The notes under the pieces are model-generated. The model was not told the DNA's origin. It worked only from the letters and a program-made list of their open reading frames with translations, and ran no database searches. The position numbers and the translations under genes were made by a program. DNA of 64,000 nt, from assembly GCA_907163375.1 (NCBI GenBank), contig CAJQUW010011528.1:62001-126000 (forward strand), given 5' to 3'. This DNA comes from Prostheceraeus crozeri. Taxonomy: Eukaryota > Platyhelminthes > Polycladida > Euryleptidae. Shown here piece after piece: positions 1-10,994 of this stretch (its first letter is position 1; each line of letters opens with the position of its first letter).

Positions 1-490
1 GCGAAATTGATAAGTGTTTTGTACTAGTAAATCAAATTTTTGTGTAAACATGTAACATATGTACATGTAAGGTAATTAGTATTTTCAAAAATAGTTAAGC
101 AGGACATTAAATTTGACTATAGGTAATAACTGTGCATGATGACGCCACGTGAGTTGCAAAACATGATGTTGGACAATCGCTATTAATGAAATGGTCGTGG
201 GGAGAAAGACTCAAAAGCAGCTGCAGTGACCAAAGAACGCAAGCGAGCTGAAGGATTACGCAAGTTATGCGGCGGACTGGAGATCTACAATCAACAAACC
301 CAGGCGCAACATGGTAGTGTTCTCACGACCGGTGACTATAAAGTGAGAGACAAATCTCTGTTTACCGACACACACAGACACATATCCTCTATTGAGTCTG
401 ACACGCGAAAGTTTTAGAGAGAGCCTATGAGCCGTTCCACAAAAGTTATCTTCGGTACGTGCTTGTTCTCTTTGTTGAATTGACTTGTGC
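1..490 (+). other. Left flank outside the first large element; possible host exon
   Basis: This stretch lies outside the left inverted repeat. A possible internal exon spans 227-313: a CAG acceptor precedes an open 87-base segment rich in Lys, Arg and Glu (it contains TKERKRAEGLRKL), followed by a GTAGTG donor-like site. The exon would start and end in phase 1. I recognise no family. The donor is weak and no neighbouring exon can be assigned with confidence. The rest shows no repeat or gene. Confidence 0.25.
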
Positions 491-497
491 TGCGCTA
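491..497. repeat. Left target-site duplication TGCGCTA
   Basis: The identical heptamer occurs at 18746-18752, next to the outer end of the right arm. Its length is close to the 6 bp usual for Polinton integrase. Confidence 0.6.
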
Positions 498-1437
498 GTA
501 GTAACCCCGTGGCAGACGCAAGCGCAAAATGTGAAATGCTCAGTCATCAGGCTGACTCAGCCCCCCCCTCTGGCAGGAAGGTGAGGGACATGGTCAAGGA
601 TGTGTTGAGAGGAATGGGTCCGAGAGGAGGAAACTGTTCCCTCCCCCCCCTGGAAGGAAGGAGTGTTCGGGTAAGGGAAGGAAGGTGATGTGTGAGGGAG
701 TGAGTGAGGAAAGGGCGGGTGATGGCGGTGTTGGGATGAGAAAAGTTGGAAATCGACTGGAAGGAGGCCTCGGATGAGAAAACGGAGTGCAGATTCAGAC
801 TCTACGTGAAATTCTACATCTGTGGTGTGATTTCCAGCGACATCGGATAGAAAAAGTTCTGACCCCCCCCCCCTCCTGCCAAACTTCCAACTTTGGTTGT
901 AGACATCGTAGAAAGTCGTGCAATAGCTCATTTGAAAGCTAAAAGTGAGAAAAATGCAGTGGAAAGCTCAGTTTGGGCTAATTTTCTTGGGTTTAGGGAG
1001 GAAAATGGCAAGAAACCGTCAGACTTGGAAAAGGCAGGTGTTGGAGGTTTTGGGATGAGAAAGTCCATTTTTCGACATGAAGGAGTGCTCGGATGGGAAA
1101 ACGGAGTGCAGATTCGGACGTTTTGGCCACTTTTGGGTCTAGGAACTTCTTCCCAACTCAATTGGATAGAAAAAATTCTGACCCCCCCTCGGCAGCGATC
1201 TTCTAACTTTGGTTGTAGACATCGTAGAAAGTCGTGCAATGGCTCGTTTTAAAGTTGGGAGTGAGACAAATTCAGTGAAAAACATGGCTTGTTCGTATCT
1301 GCCTTCGCTTAGAGGTGAGACGTTACTGAAAATGTTGGACCATGGCGAAAAACGACAGCGTTAGAATGTTTATGAAAATCGCTCTAGCGGGTGGAGCAAG
1401 CGTCGGACGGAAAAACAGAGACCAGATTTGGCATCAG
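498..1437. repeat. Left terminal inverted repeat (~940 bp)
   Basis: The arm matches the reverse complement of 17807-18745 with scattered substitutions and different poly-C run lengths. It contains an internal duplication: the block around 888-930 recurs around 1202-1245, about 315 bases on. Runs of 7-10 C occur at 561, 645, 864 and 1183. Open frames on the minus strand here are mirrored in the right arm but have no domain signature, so I treat them as non-coding. Confidence 0.85.
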
Positions 1438-2590
1438 CGTCAAATTTGTGACAAATAATCTTTTGACCCCCCCCCCTCTTATCGACTGCATATTCACAGG
1501 GTATATAAGAATGGGATCGGTAGAGGAATTTCACTAAGTTGAGAAACTGACTACAGGTAAGTCGTTTCTCTTGAGTTCCGATATCGGACTTCTGACTTTC
1601 CATTGCTGATAACAGCTGAGGTGTCAGACTTATAGGTTAGTCAGTATAGCATGACTGACCATTTGATGATAGTAGGCCGAAATCTTCAAACGGCTATAAC
1701 TTTGCTTCTACAAGTCTTTCAGACTTGATTCAAAAAACATTCGACAGCTCTTGCTGTGCTGTAGGTGACAGACTTCTTATAAACGTTTTATCAGTAGTCC
1801 TAAAATAGTGAAAAATTTAAATTCATATTTAATGATAATAATTAAAGTTTTTGAATAAATAGCAGTCGTTTATGAGTCTCTGTGACTTGGGTCGTTTCCT
1901 CTTGTAAATAACTCCACCGGTTTTCATGTAAAAATCGGGGCCGGGATACCAACACAGTGACATGACGCACGCTCTGTCCGCTCGAGGTTGGATTTGTGGG
2001 TCGAGGCCTTGGAGCTGGGATAAGATCCCCTCTGAGTAATGCCTGTAACGGATTCAAGAGCTTAACACCCAAAACGGTTGCTGGCTTGCTATCAGGCCTT
2101 CTTCGTTTAGCCTCAGTAACTCAGGCTTGGCAACGTCTATCGTTTGTCATTGTAACTTGGTAAAAATGGGACGGTTACTGCAAGCATTGACGTCAAACCT
2201 TTTCGCGTCATAGGGGAATCCGTCTTTGTGTTGGGAGTTGGTAGCAGAAAGCACGGTGACTGCCGATGCCCATACTTGGTAAAACTTCTGTTGTCAAGTT
2301 AAAAGCATGGCCAAATAAGGAAGGTCTGAATCATGGCTTTGTGCTCGCTTGGTATATAAACCGCGACTTTTCTCTAGTCTTCCCTCCTGTTTCAAGTTGC
2401 AAGACGAACGGTGAGTGCTCTGACAAGGTTTGCTATCAAACTTTGGGATATAGGATAAAGCTAGGAATCATACTCTTTAAATTTTATTCCAACGTTTGCT
2501 ATCAAATGTTTGGTGACTTAGTCTTTCAATCCATATCAGCAAGTAGTATCCTATAAACACTTGCTATCAAATTTTACTCTATCTTTATAG
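1438..2590 (+). promoter_or_regulatory. Promoter region inside left TIR: two TATA boxes with spliced leaders
   Basis: TATATAAG at 1502-1509 is followed about 50 bases later by a consensus donor (ACAG|GTAAGT at 1557). A second TATA box, TATATAAA at 2353-2360, is followed by a donor GTGAGT at 2411, and an acceptor TTTATAG ends at 2590, just before the ATG at 2598. A palindromic CRE-like TGACGTCA lies near 2188. The motif TTGCTATCA recurs in the introns (near 2431, 2489 and 2563). This is a reading of consensus sites; no transcript was seen. Confidence 0.5.
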
Positions 2591-2597
2591 AATTATC

Positions 2598-3569
2598 ATG
2601 ACTAAGCAGTGTAATGCTGGAATGCTGGTTGGAAAATGCAGCTGTGGCCGTATCGCACGAGGCAGCGATCTTAAGAAACATCTAAAGGCTAAAGAGGGGA
2701 CGATGGGCCATGAGAGGAAGATGATGTTGAGGCTGTGTGTGTCTTGTCGGGTATGTGCGATGGGGGATGAGGCAGAGTTTATGAAGGCGCATTTGCAGTG
2801 TGAGAGTGGGAACATCGGAGAGAAGGGGTTCAAGACGTGGTTTGAGGGAGAGTTGTTGGAAAGGGAAGAGGTGAGGAAGGCGGTGGCAACGATTGAGGAC
2901 GTGGTTGGGGAGAAACTGGTGACGAAGGCGAGTGATGAGAGCTCGAGTGAGGAAGTTGAGTTGAGAGCGAAAATGAAGAAGAAGGATGACGTTGATTTGG
3001 ATGCGGTGATGGAAGATTTGTTTGGGGATATAGCGGATTTGAAGGAAGAGTGGGAGGGGAAGGATGTGGCTAAGCCGATGGCATCGTCATCGCCACGGCA
3101 GGAAGAAGGGTGGGATACGAATGCATTTGTTAGGTTGAAGGATCATGTGATGGGTTTGGAAAGTGTAAATAGAAAAGTTTTGAAGGAGAATGAAGAGTTG
3201 GTGGCGAAGGTTGAGGGGTATAGGGCAACGAGGGAAGAGTTGGAGAGCTTGAGAAAGAAGGAGAAGGAATGGATGGCGGAAAGGAGCGAGTTGATGAGGA
3301 AGGCAGGTTTGGTGGAGAGTTTACAGGCGAGTGTGTCGAGGAAGGATGAAGAGATAAAGCGGATGCGAAGCGTGGTGAAGGAGACGGAGGAGGTGAATGG
3401 CGTGAACAAGAGGTTGACGGGTGAAGTTGAGCGACTGCATGAGCGTTTGAAGTGTCGAAAAAGGAGAGTATATGAGGTTCATATTCCCCTCTTTGAGAAT
3501 AACATATGTGATGTCCCCACAATCACCAGCGATTTGAACGAAACGCAGTTGTGTTACGAGGGGGATTGA
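2598..3569 (+). CDS. Cys-rich, coiled-coil protein of the first element
   Basis: The frame encodes 323 residues. The first ~75 hold clustered Cys and His (CSCG, then KKHL, then CVSCRVC, then HLQC), suggesting one or two zinc fingers. An acidic stretch follows (~120-160), and a long heptad-like coiled coil (~165-290) is rich in Glu, Lys and Leu. The start is supported by the TATA box at 2353, a spliced leader and an acceptor 8 bases upstream. After about residue 290 the frame looks less coding-like and probably leaves the true exon: a donor-like GTATAT lies near 3467 and a clear GTAAGT at 3651. I do not recognise the family. A DNA-binding or scaffold role is only a guess. Confidence 0.55.
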   Translation: MTKQCNAGMLVGKCSCGRIARGSDLKKHLKAKEGTMGHERKMMLRLCVSCRVCAMGDEAEFMKAHLQCESGNIGEKGFKTWFEGELLEREEVRKAVATIEDVVGEKLVTKASDESSSEEVELRAKMKKKDDVDLDAVMEDLFGDIADLKEEWEGKDVAKPMASSSPRQEEGWDTNAFVRLKDHVMGLESVNRKVLKENEELVAKVEGYRATREELESLRKKEKEWMAERSELMRKAGLVESLQASVSRKDEEIKRMRSVVKETEEVNGVNKRLTGEVERLHERLKCRKRRVYEVHIPLFENNICDVPTITSDLNETQLCYEGD

Positions 3570-3714
3570 GTTCGCTGCCTCCACATGACGATGCATATCA
3601 ATGGAGAGCTTGATGACTTCGTCGTCAGAAAAGTTAGAAAGGAGGTTCCCAGTAAGTCTATTCAACATAATTATTTTTTGTAGCTCATCTAATCTCCTAT
3701 TATTTTCCTTTCAG

Positions 3715-3979
3715 AGTGTTTGCAGTAGTAGTGTCGGTGGACGGAGAACGACCCATGGGCTCTTTTAAGGGCCAACCTTCTAATGCAGCTAAAGCGGTCC
3801 CAAGCCCGCCACATATCCTCGGATATGGAATGCAGAGGGGAAGAAAAATGATGAATGGAATTAAATGGGAGGACATTCATGCGCCACACGCAACACATCA
3901 CAGACTTCTCTCTTTGCTAGTGAACAAGCTCTTGTCAGTATTGTGCAAAGGTTTTACTGCAGCGCAGGTTGATGTATAG
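3715..3979 (+). CDS. Probable downstream exon of the coiled-coil gene
   Basis: A strong acceptor (TTTTCCTTTCAG, ending 3714) opens an 87-codon frame ending at 3979. The peptide contains SVDGERPMGSFKGQPSNAA, which looks coding-like, but I cannot assign a family. The phase with the preceding exon does not fit cleanly, which may reflect decay. The frame may be an independent exon or a remnant. Confidence 0.35.
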
Positions 3980-4510
3980 TTAGAAAAGTTTGATCATGAC
4001 GTATATTCGTAAGTCTAGTCAGAAACTTCATCATGTTGCACAAATGTTTTACTGCATCACAGGTTGATTTATAGTTAGAAAAGTTTGATCATGATGTTTT
4101 ATGAAACACATGTCATAAAGTGTAAGCGCTAGTGTAGTCAACTAGTTTTACTGTGACGTATGTTTGTGAAACTAAAGTTTGATCATCGAACTTTATTCGT
4201 GAGTGTCATCAGAAAGTGTATCATGGTTTGTAAAAGCAAAGTTTAGTATAGTCAAATATTTTTACTGTAACACAGGTTGATGTATAGTTAGAAAATTTGA
4301 ACATGACGTTTTATGAAACACACATGTCATGAAATGCAATCGTTAGTGTAGTCAAATAATATTACCGCGACGCACGTTTGTGAAAATAAAGTTTGATCAT
4401 TGACGTATGACTGACCGAACTCACCACAGCACTAGAAAGTTTTAGAAGGTTTTACTGCACAGTGTAGATTGTCTTGTAACTTTCTTTCACAGTGTTAGAA
4501 AGTTTTATTG
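3950..4510. repeat. Degenerate tandem repeats between convergent genes
   Basis: Units containing TTTTACTGYRRCRCAGGTTGATGT, then TATAGTTAGAAAAGTTTGATC, recur at about 3951, 4046 and 4260, with shorter relatives between. TTTGATCAT and ATGTCATRAA motifs repeat throughout. The block separates a + gene from a - gene, as the larger array at 11.4 kb does. Confidence 0.6.
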
Positions 4511-4690
4511 GAGACGGTTGGCAAATGTTCCCTTATTAGAAAATTCAAACTTCATGACTGTTAGATTCGCTTCATCAGGTTTACTAAAAGCAGTTTTCTA
4601 CTGCAATGAGAGTTTAGAATGTTATATGAAAACAGTGTTCACCACAGCACTAGAAAGTTTAGCACAACACAAGTGTCATGAAAAAATACT

Positions 4691-5143
4691 TTATTTGGTC
4701 TTTGATTTAACATCATTGAAACCGACTTTACTAATAGCAATGACAATATGCTTTATTTTATTCAGAAGCAAATGATCGCCGTAACCATGAAAGTTGTCCA
4801 ACCGAGAAATAATCTTCCGCAGATGTCGTGTATAAAACTCAGAAGCATCAGTAACATATTCTTCTCCATAGGAACAAAATTGAAAATCAACACTTTCCAC
4901 TACTTCACCTTCTGGAAAATGAATGTAATTGATATGTGCAATTAAATGAGCCTTGATGAGACTGTCTTTGAAATAAGATATCAATTCCGTAAATATTTCT
5001 CGTGTGTAGTCTAAACATGCTTCCAATTCTGTCTCCTCCCTTTGAAACTCAAGGATGTAATCTTGTATTAAGCCTCCGAAGCTCTCTTGATGAAAACGAA
5101 TCGAGCAATCATCATGTTTCAATGTATTGATTTCAGGTGCCAT
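4691..5143 (-). CDS. Family A protein, copy 1 (unrecognised)
   Basis: This is an intact 150-residue frame, one of three paralogues in this element with 14722-15168 and 17406-17816. Shared features are an early F-x-Q/H-x-S/G-F-x-G segment, a run before the middle with Lys/Ala-His/Arg-Leu-Ile/Val, a central F-x-S/C-Y, and a near-terminal FY-x-RH-x-x-KI. The protein is soluble, acidic and helical-looking, with no known domain. All three copies are on the minus strand. It is divergent from the + genes to its right: a TATA box for those lies at 5281, so 5144-5330 may be a bidirectional promoter. Confidence 0.6.
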   Translation of the reverse strand: MAPEINTLKHDDCSIRFHQESFGGLIQDYILEFQREETELEACLDYTREIFTELISYFKDSLIKAHLIAHINYIHFPEGEVVESVDFQFCSYGEEYVTDASEFYTRHLRKIISRLDNFHGYGDHLLLNKIKHIVIAISKVGFNDVKSKTK

Positions 5144-5280
5144 GGTTGAGTCTATTGCTAAACATCATTTTGCCTAACACGATTTCAATAACGCGTTACA
5201 AATGTGCGTGCACACATCGGAAACTCTAGCTCGTCTGTGATTGGACGAGAGGTCTGATCCATTCACCGCTTAGGAAAATC

Positions 5281-5340
5281 TTATAAAAGGCAGTGCACCA
5301 GCTTCGCTCTTCATATTTATCTTTCACAAGATGAGTGTCG
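5281..5340 (+). promoter_or_regulatory. TATA promoter and first exon upstream of the zinc-finger/PolB genes
   Basis: TTATAAAAG at 5281-5289 precedes a short leader with ATG at 5331 and a donor (GTCG|GTGAGC) at 5341, so only three codons and one base come before the splice. The following intron again contains TTGCTATCA-type motifs near 5347, 5368 and 5392. The region from 5341 to 5781 has no other recognisable gene. Confidence 0.45.
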
Positions 5341-5781
5341 GTGAGCTCCTGCTATCAGGTTGTTTTGACTTGCTATCAAGTTGAATAGTCTCTTGCTATC
5401 ACATCTTCTGCTCATAAAACATATCATCGCTGTAATACCTCCTTTGCTCGAGCGTTCCTTCGGGACAGTGGGTACTGCCGTAGTGGGATTGCGTTGCACG
5501 GGTTGTTCGTCGTTTGTTAGACCGAAACCTCTGAGCCGTTGCTCATGTTGGGCGTTCGACTTCATACTCAACGTGACGCTTTCTCTCGCCAGGTCAGAGT
5601 ACTTTAGCCATTCGACGAAGGTTAGTCTTTATGATATGGAGTAGAGTGAAATGTAACTCATTAGATGTCACTTCAATGATTGTTCCCAAACGTTGACTAG
5701 GCAAATGAAACGATTCTCATCTTTCCTTTTCAGTGATTGAAATCCACGAGCGTACTACCGTGTAATCTACAATCGTTAAAA

Positions 5782-6070
5782 ATGGAGTTTACAAAAATTG
5801 AAAATTATCGCATTGCTGCTGAGATGGAAAAGGCTACCATCGAGCAATGTAAGTATTTGTATCAAGATTGACTCTATTACTAACATCATTAGGGCAGACA
5901 TCCTCATTAAAATCAAGAGCCCCTCCCTTATGTTGTTCATGTCTAAACCGAATCCAAATTTTACCTCGGCTTATCTTTGCTGTCATTCTTTTTCAGTACA
6001 TGAAGCATTCGTAATGGGGAACCCGTCCCCCAAGGAGCAATCGGGGAAGCCTATGAGCGGCTTGGCAAGT
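5782..6070 (+). CDS. Two short 5' exons of the zinc-finger gene
   Basis: Exon 5782-5848 opens with ATG and ends at a GTAAGT donor. Exon 5997-6070 follows a TTTTTCAG acceptor and ends at GTAAGT (or two bases earlier at GTGTAAG). The first junction keeps the frame open and gives a peptide of about 48 residues, including KEQSGKPMSGLAS. The second junction reaches the main frame only if the alternative donor at 6069 is used. Otherwise the main protein starts at ATG 6195. I recognise no family. Confidence 0.4.
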
Positions 6071-6194
6071 GTAAGTATCCTCACCTATGAGAGTTGGAAT
6101 GTCATGTTTTAGCACTTCTGCATCCGTATAGCTTACTCTCTATCATTATTATCTCCGCAACCTCTAATCTAATCTCTCTTTTCTCTCTACAGAT

Positions 6195-7084
6195 ATGGCG
6201 AAGAAGAAGAAGTGGGAGGAAGCCGCGAGGCGGAGATTCGAAGCTGAATTTCCGGCCCTACCTTCCCGATCATCTACCTCCGCCCAAGCTGCGACCCCTT
6301 TCTCGGGCATCGTTATCGCCCCACCTCCACCGCTACCAGCTCCGGTACCTGTGCCCGTCCCTGCGCCAGTCCCTGCTCCTCGCCATCACGTCCCTCCGTC
6401 ACCCTTCCACCCTCGGCTCGTGTCCCTCTCCTGTTTCCTCCACGTCCATCCTTGCTGCCGGAGTTACAAGTCTTTAGATGGTAAGTAATCGTGATTGCGA
6501 AATAGGGGGGCTAAGACTTCAAACTTGAAATGTTGATCATGTTACTAATCTCTTTTCTCTTTTTCTCAACAGATCTGGCGGCCTACCTCCTGGACGGTGA
6601 CATTCCCTCCCGTCCCATCGTCATCCCGGCATCACCACCACCCCCTGCAGCGACCGACCTCCCTCTCCTCTCCGTCAAGTCGGTGGAGAGATTGTTGGAG
6701 CAGGAGGAGTTGGAGATAGTGGGAGAGGAGAGGGAGATGGAAGTCGAAAAGAAGCAGGACTTTCAATGCCAACGGTGTGACAGGGTCTTCGCCTCAGCCT
6801 ACAGTTTGAGGCGTCACACCGCTGGCCGTGCCTGCAGGGGAGGAAAGCGCCGACCGATCCCTCAACGGCCCAAGTGTGAAGGTTGTGGACGCGCGTTCTA
6901 CAGCAGCACCAACTTGCGAGTCCACATCGAAGGCGGTTCCTGTGGCAGTGTGAGGCAACCACCGACAACAAAAGGTAGGAAGCATCCTTCATCGCACGTC
7001 GGCTTTTCCTGTTCTTCGTGTCAGAAGACCTTTCCTACAGAGTTTGTTCTTTCTTTGCACACACTGTCATTCACATTCCACTGA
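6195..7084 (+). CDS. C2H2 zinc-finger protein, spliced (exons 6195-6480 and 6573-7084)
   Basis: The acceptor TCTCTACAG ends at 6192 and the donor GTAAGT is at 6481. The second acceptor TCTCAACAG ends at 6572, and the two exons join in phase. The N-terminus is basic (MAKKKKWEEAARRR), followed by a long Pro/Ala/Val-rich linker. Three C2H2-like fingers lie in the last ~120 residues: CQRCDRVFASAYSLRRH, CEGCGRAFYSSTNLRVH and CSSCQKTF with later His. The frame ends at 7084, overlapping the start of the PolB frame by 41 bases in another phase. Polinton PolB proteins often carry N-terminal fingers, so this may originally have been the PolB N-terminus, now separated by a frameshift or an unrecognised splice. 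Confidence 0.6.
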
Positions 7085-10000
7085 GCTTTACACTGACAAC
7101 AACGTCACTCTAAGGCTGAGCAAGTTTTCCCTTGAGAGGCTCGTTCGCGATTATCAGTTAGAAAGCTCTGAAGCTGTGCAGGACAATCATCCTTTCTTCA
7201 TGAATCATATAGGCTTAATTCATCAAATGTTGGCGAGCTTAGATAGATTTTTACTTAAGGGCATGTTCTATCTCACTGCTCGTTTCAATAAGGTAGACAG
7301 TAGCACGGGAGAAGTAGAGTCCACTGTGACCATTAGGATAGCCTCCTGTGCTGCTGATCTCATAGGTGATGTAAACGAGTGGATAGGGAGACATGCGACC
7401 TATCTCGTCAGCAACTTAAATAAATTTAATGAAAGAGACAGCGGTCTGGTCTTTGATGGGATAGAGAAGGTAGACATCAAAATTAATCTTTTAGAAAATT
7501 TACAAGGGAGTGGTTGTTTCACCCTCCCCAAAGCACTGGCTGACAAAAAGGCTGTCATTAATGTGGAATGTCAGTCCAAGTGTTTCAAGTATGCCGCCCT
7601 CTACATTCTTCACTATAATGATATAGATAAGGATCGTCAAAGAGTCACCAAGTATCGTGAATGGGAGGATGAGCTTAAGTTTGACGGGTTAGATGTCAAT
7701 ACATTAGACTTTAAAGGCATCGCCCAATTTGAAAAAATGAATAACATTAAGATTGTCATCCATCTCTGGGAAAAAGGTCTGAAGGGTGTTAGGTATAACA
7801 ACCGCCAAAGTAACTTCGACCGGGTTGTCAATCTCCTCCTAGTCTATAGCGACAACCACCCAGAATGGCATTATTATGGCATTCCCAAAATTTCAAAGTT
7901 ATACCATCATCAAACTGCATATAGGAACAATTCCTACTACTGTGATCGCTGCACACGGCGCTTTAGGTCAAAACCATTTTTTGAAGAGCATTACGAGTGG
8001 TGCTCTCGGGGTAAACTTCAAATGGAAGTCATGCCCAAAGATAAATTTTTTAGGTATGAAGAAAACGGCAATGAGCTCAGTCCCATATGTACCATCTATG
8101 CGGACATTGAATGTTAAATTGAACAAGAAGATCTAAGTCATGAGCCAGCAGCCATTGCCTGCTATGAAGTCTGGCATCCATATTATAGGAACCAAAATAA
8201 GATGCATGTGTGGCAAGGCGAGGAACGCGTTGAAAACTTCCTCAACTTTTTAGATAGGAAAGCCCGTTTTCATCAACGCCATAAAACGGAGCGAACTAGA
8301 AAAACCATGTGCTTCACAGAAGCCGATAAATCAAGTTTGATAGGACCACGGAATGTCCCCGCTGCTGTTCATCCTTTGATGATCAGCAACGTAAGAAAGT
8401 GAGGGACCATTGCCATCTCAGTGGTAAATTTAGGTCTGCCTTATACAGTAAATGCAATATGAGACTTAGGCTCAAACGGCGAACGCTCCCCGTCATCTTT
8501 CATAACTTTAAATGTTATGATGCTCACATCATCATTCGCCATGGATTCGGTAAAATGAAATCCTGGTCATCCAAAGTGACTGCACAAAGTAAGGAAAAAT
8601 TTATGTGCATCACTGCCAAAGTACGAGTAGATAAGACAAAGGAGGGGAAGCCTGTCTTCTATGACATAAAGTTTCTAGATAGCCTTCGATTTATGTCTTC
8701 TTCCTTAGCCGCGTTGGCTAATAATTTAGAAACACTTCCCTCACTCAACATTTAAAGAAAGACTATCCCAACATAATTGAAAGTCTCATGCAACGCAAAG
8801 GGGTGTTTCCTTATAGTTATTTTAGTTCAATGGACACATTGAAAGAAACATGCCTTCCATCCATCGATAAATTTAAAAATGATTTGAAGGGTGAGGACTG
8901 TTCGCTGGATGACTATAGGCATGCAGAGCAAGCATGGTTAGAATTTAGGTGTCGCAATTTGGCAACTACATGCTTGCCTACTTAAAATTAGACGTCTATC
9001 TGTTGGTTGACGCGCTTGAGACTTTTAGGAAAGTCACATTAGAACAGGACGCCCAAGACCCCGTCCATTTTGTTAGTCTGCCAGGTCTGTCCTATCAGTC
9101 AGCCTTCAAGATGACGAAAGAGAGCATTCATTTACTGCAAGATGCAGAAATGTACACGTTATTTGAACGTGGTATTAGGGGTGGCTTAACATTTGTCAAC
9201 AAACATGTCAACAGCACCCAAGACATAGGATCGACCACGCATTTAATGTACATAGACCAAAAGAATTTATATGGGAGTGCATTATCCAAGCCTTTGCCAC
9301 AGTCTGACTTCCAATGGGTAGAGCCCCATGACATTGAACACTTCTCCAATCCAGCACACATCATGGCGCTGGGAGATGAGGCCGACATAGGTGTGATGTA
9401 AATGCACAATATCTGTGATGTAAATGCCAACCAATTTAAAAAGCTTTTTCATTTGGATCGCATAGCTCGTAGGTGGGCATCTGTATCTGCAAATGTCCCC
9501 AGCCTGCAGAACATGCTAGACAAATCATGTGTGAAACTTATACGCAAAATTGCAAGAGACAAAGAGACTCATCCGCTGGCAGATTTTTTCATCACACGCG
9601 ACCAGAAAACCGATATTAGACACACCAGGCAGCTTCTACCGCTCCGTCGACGCTCTGCCATGTACAATTCCTCGTTTGTAAAGTATTCCGTACATTCATG
9701 AATTTGCCACTGCATTGAATTCCATCATGTCATTACCGCCATATGTTTTGACCAATAAAGATCTATTATTATTATTATTATTATAGATTATTTATTTGAA
9801 GTCGACCTCATCTATCCAGACTGCATTAAGAATGGGACCGTTGATTTTCCTCTCGCACCCGAATCTGGCATAGTCAGTCCAGATATGTTCTCTCCCTTTA
9901 TGGAAGAACACAATAAGAAATGTGAGGCGGAAAATGACTTAAACTATAAAGCCACTAGGAAGTTGTTGCTCACCCAATTGAACAAGCAGCATTACATCGT

Positions 10001-10994
10001 GCGCTATTCCATCCTCAAATTCTATCTAGGTATGGGGATGCGACTTGACAAAGTTCATCGCGCTATCCAGTTTAGGCAGAAGCCCTTTCTAAAACCGTAT
10101 ATAGAATTTAATAGTAAGAAACGGGCTGAATCCAAGAATCCTTTCGAAAAGGACTTCTTTAAATTTAAGAATAATGCCCTCTTTGGTAAAACCATGGAGG
10201 ATGTAAGAAAGCGCATGGACTATCGCATCGTAACTGATCCGGAAACGAGTATCAAGTTATGTCGCTCGCCGTTGTTTTGCCACCATGATGTCATTTCCGA
10301 AGACATCACTAGTTTTAAAATGTTAAAATGTAAAATAGAACTTTGTAAGCCCATTTATGTCGGTCAAGCTGTCTTGGATCACTCCAAGTTAGAAATGTAT
10401 AAGTTATTTTATCACACTTTTAAGACATGTCCACTTCTCCAACGTGTGGAATTAGTAGGAGGTGATACAAACAGCTTCTTCCTAGCTTTGACAACCACGA
10501 GCCAAGTCAAGCAGGAAGACATTTTAAATTATTTAGCACCCAAGTTTGATAGTTCCAACTATCCCACTGACCATCCGCTTTACTCTACCTCAAATAATGC
10601 GAAGCTTGGCTGCTTCAAGGATGAGTGTGCCGGCAAACAGATAAAGGAAATGATCTTGCTTCGCCCCAAGATGTACTCCATGAAGCTAAAATCCTCAGAG
10701 CTTTCTATAAAACGGGCGAAAGGCATCTCGAAGTCAATCGTTAGAAAAATGACACATAGGGACTATCAAGATGCCTTAGATTCACTTAAAATTAACAAAG
10801 TAGAAATGACCATTTTAAAATCTCAGTCGCATCAAGTCAGAACAACGACGTTTAGGAAACGAGGTCTCTCAGCTTGGGAAGACAAGCGATGCTGGATGAG
10901 TCCTAACCACTCATTACCGTACGGCCATCCAGACACTCATCTACCTCCAACCAAGAGACAGAAACTTTCTCCTCCTCCGACCGGCGATGTCTGA
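7044..10994 (+). pseudogene. polB: Protein-primed type B DNA polymerase, broken (Polinton/adintovirus type)
   Basis: The polymerase would replicate the linear element by protein priming. The N-terminal part (7044-8117) has the VECQSKCFKYAALYILHYND block and a CDRCTRRF finger, ending at the exonuclease motif YADIEC. An in-frame TAA at 8115 and frame changes near 8335, 8745 and 8960 break it. HCHLSGKFR, CYDAHIIIRHG and YLKLDVYLLVDALETF mark the exonuclease/TPR region. Motif A is YIDQKNLYGSALS and motif B FKNNALFGKTMEDVR. Motif C reads GGDTNSFF, so the second catalytic Asp is Asn. A LINE fragment is inserted at 9391-9782. The C-terminus keeps LSAWEDKRCW. The gene is surely inactive. It occupies the + strand downstream of the zinc-finger gene. 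Confidence 0.85.
9391..9782 (+). mobile_element. 5'-truncated non-LTR retrotransposon tail inside PolB
   Basis: A short open frame (9402-9701) resembles the extreme C-terminus of a LINE reverse-transcriptase protein (RRRSAMYNSSFVKYS). It is followed by AATAAAG and a (TTA)n tail. ATAG at 9387-9390 and 9783-9786 looks like a short target duplication. The PolB reading phase before the insert (ending 9390) continues in phase after 9786, so the insertion interrupted an otherwise continuous frame here. Confidence 0.75.

Noticed and set aside
928-1239. Minus-strand open frame in the left TIR, mirrored at 18005-18316 and 18321-18695
   Set aside because: It lies within the inverted repeats, has no domain, and is explained by duplicated low-stop sequence. 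I kept it as part of the TIRs.
3130-3668. Minus-strand frames opposite the coiled-coil gene
   Set aside because: They are shadow frames of a purine-rich coding strand (Ser/Pro/Leu-rich products).
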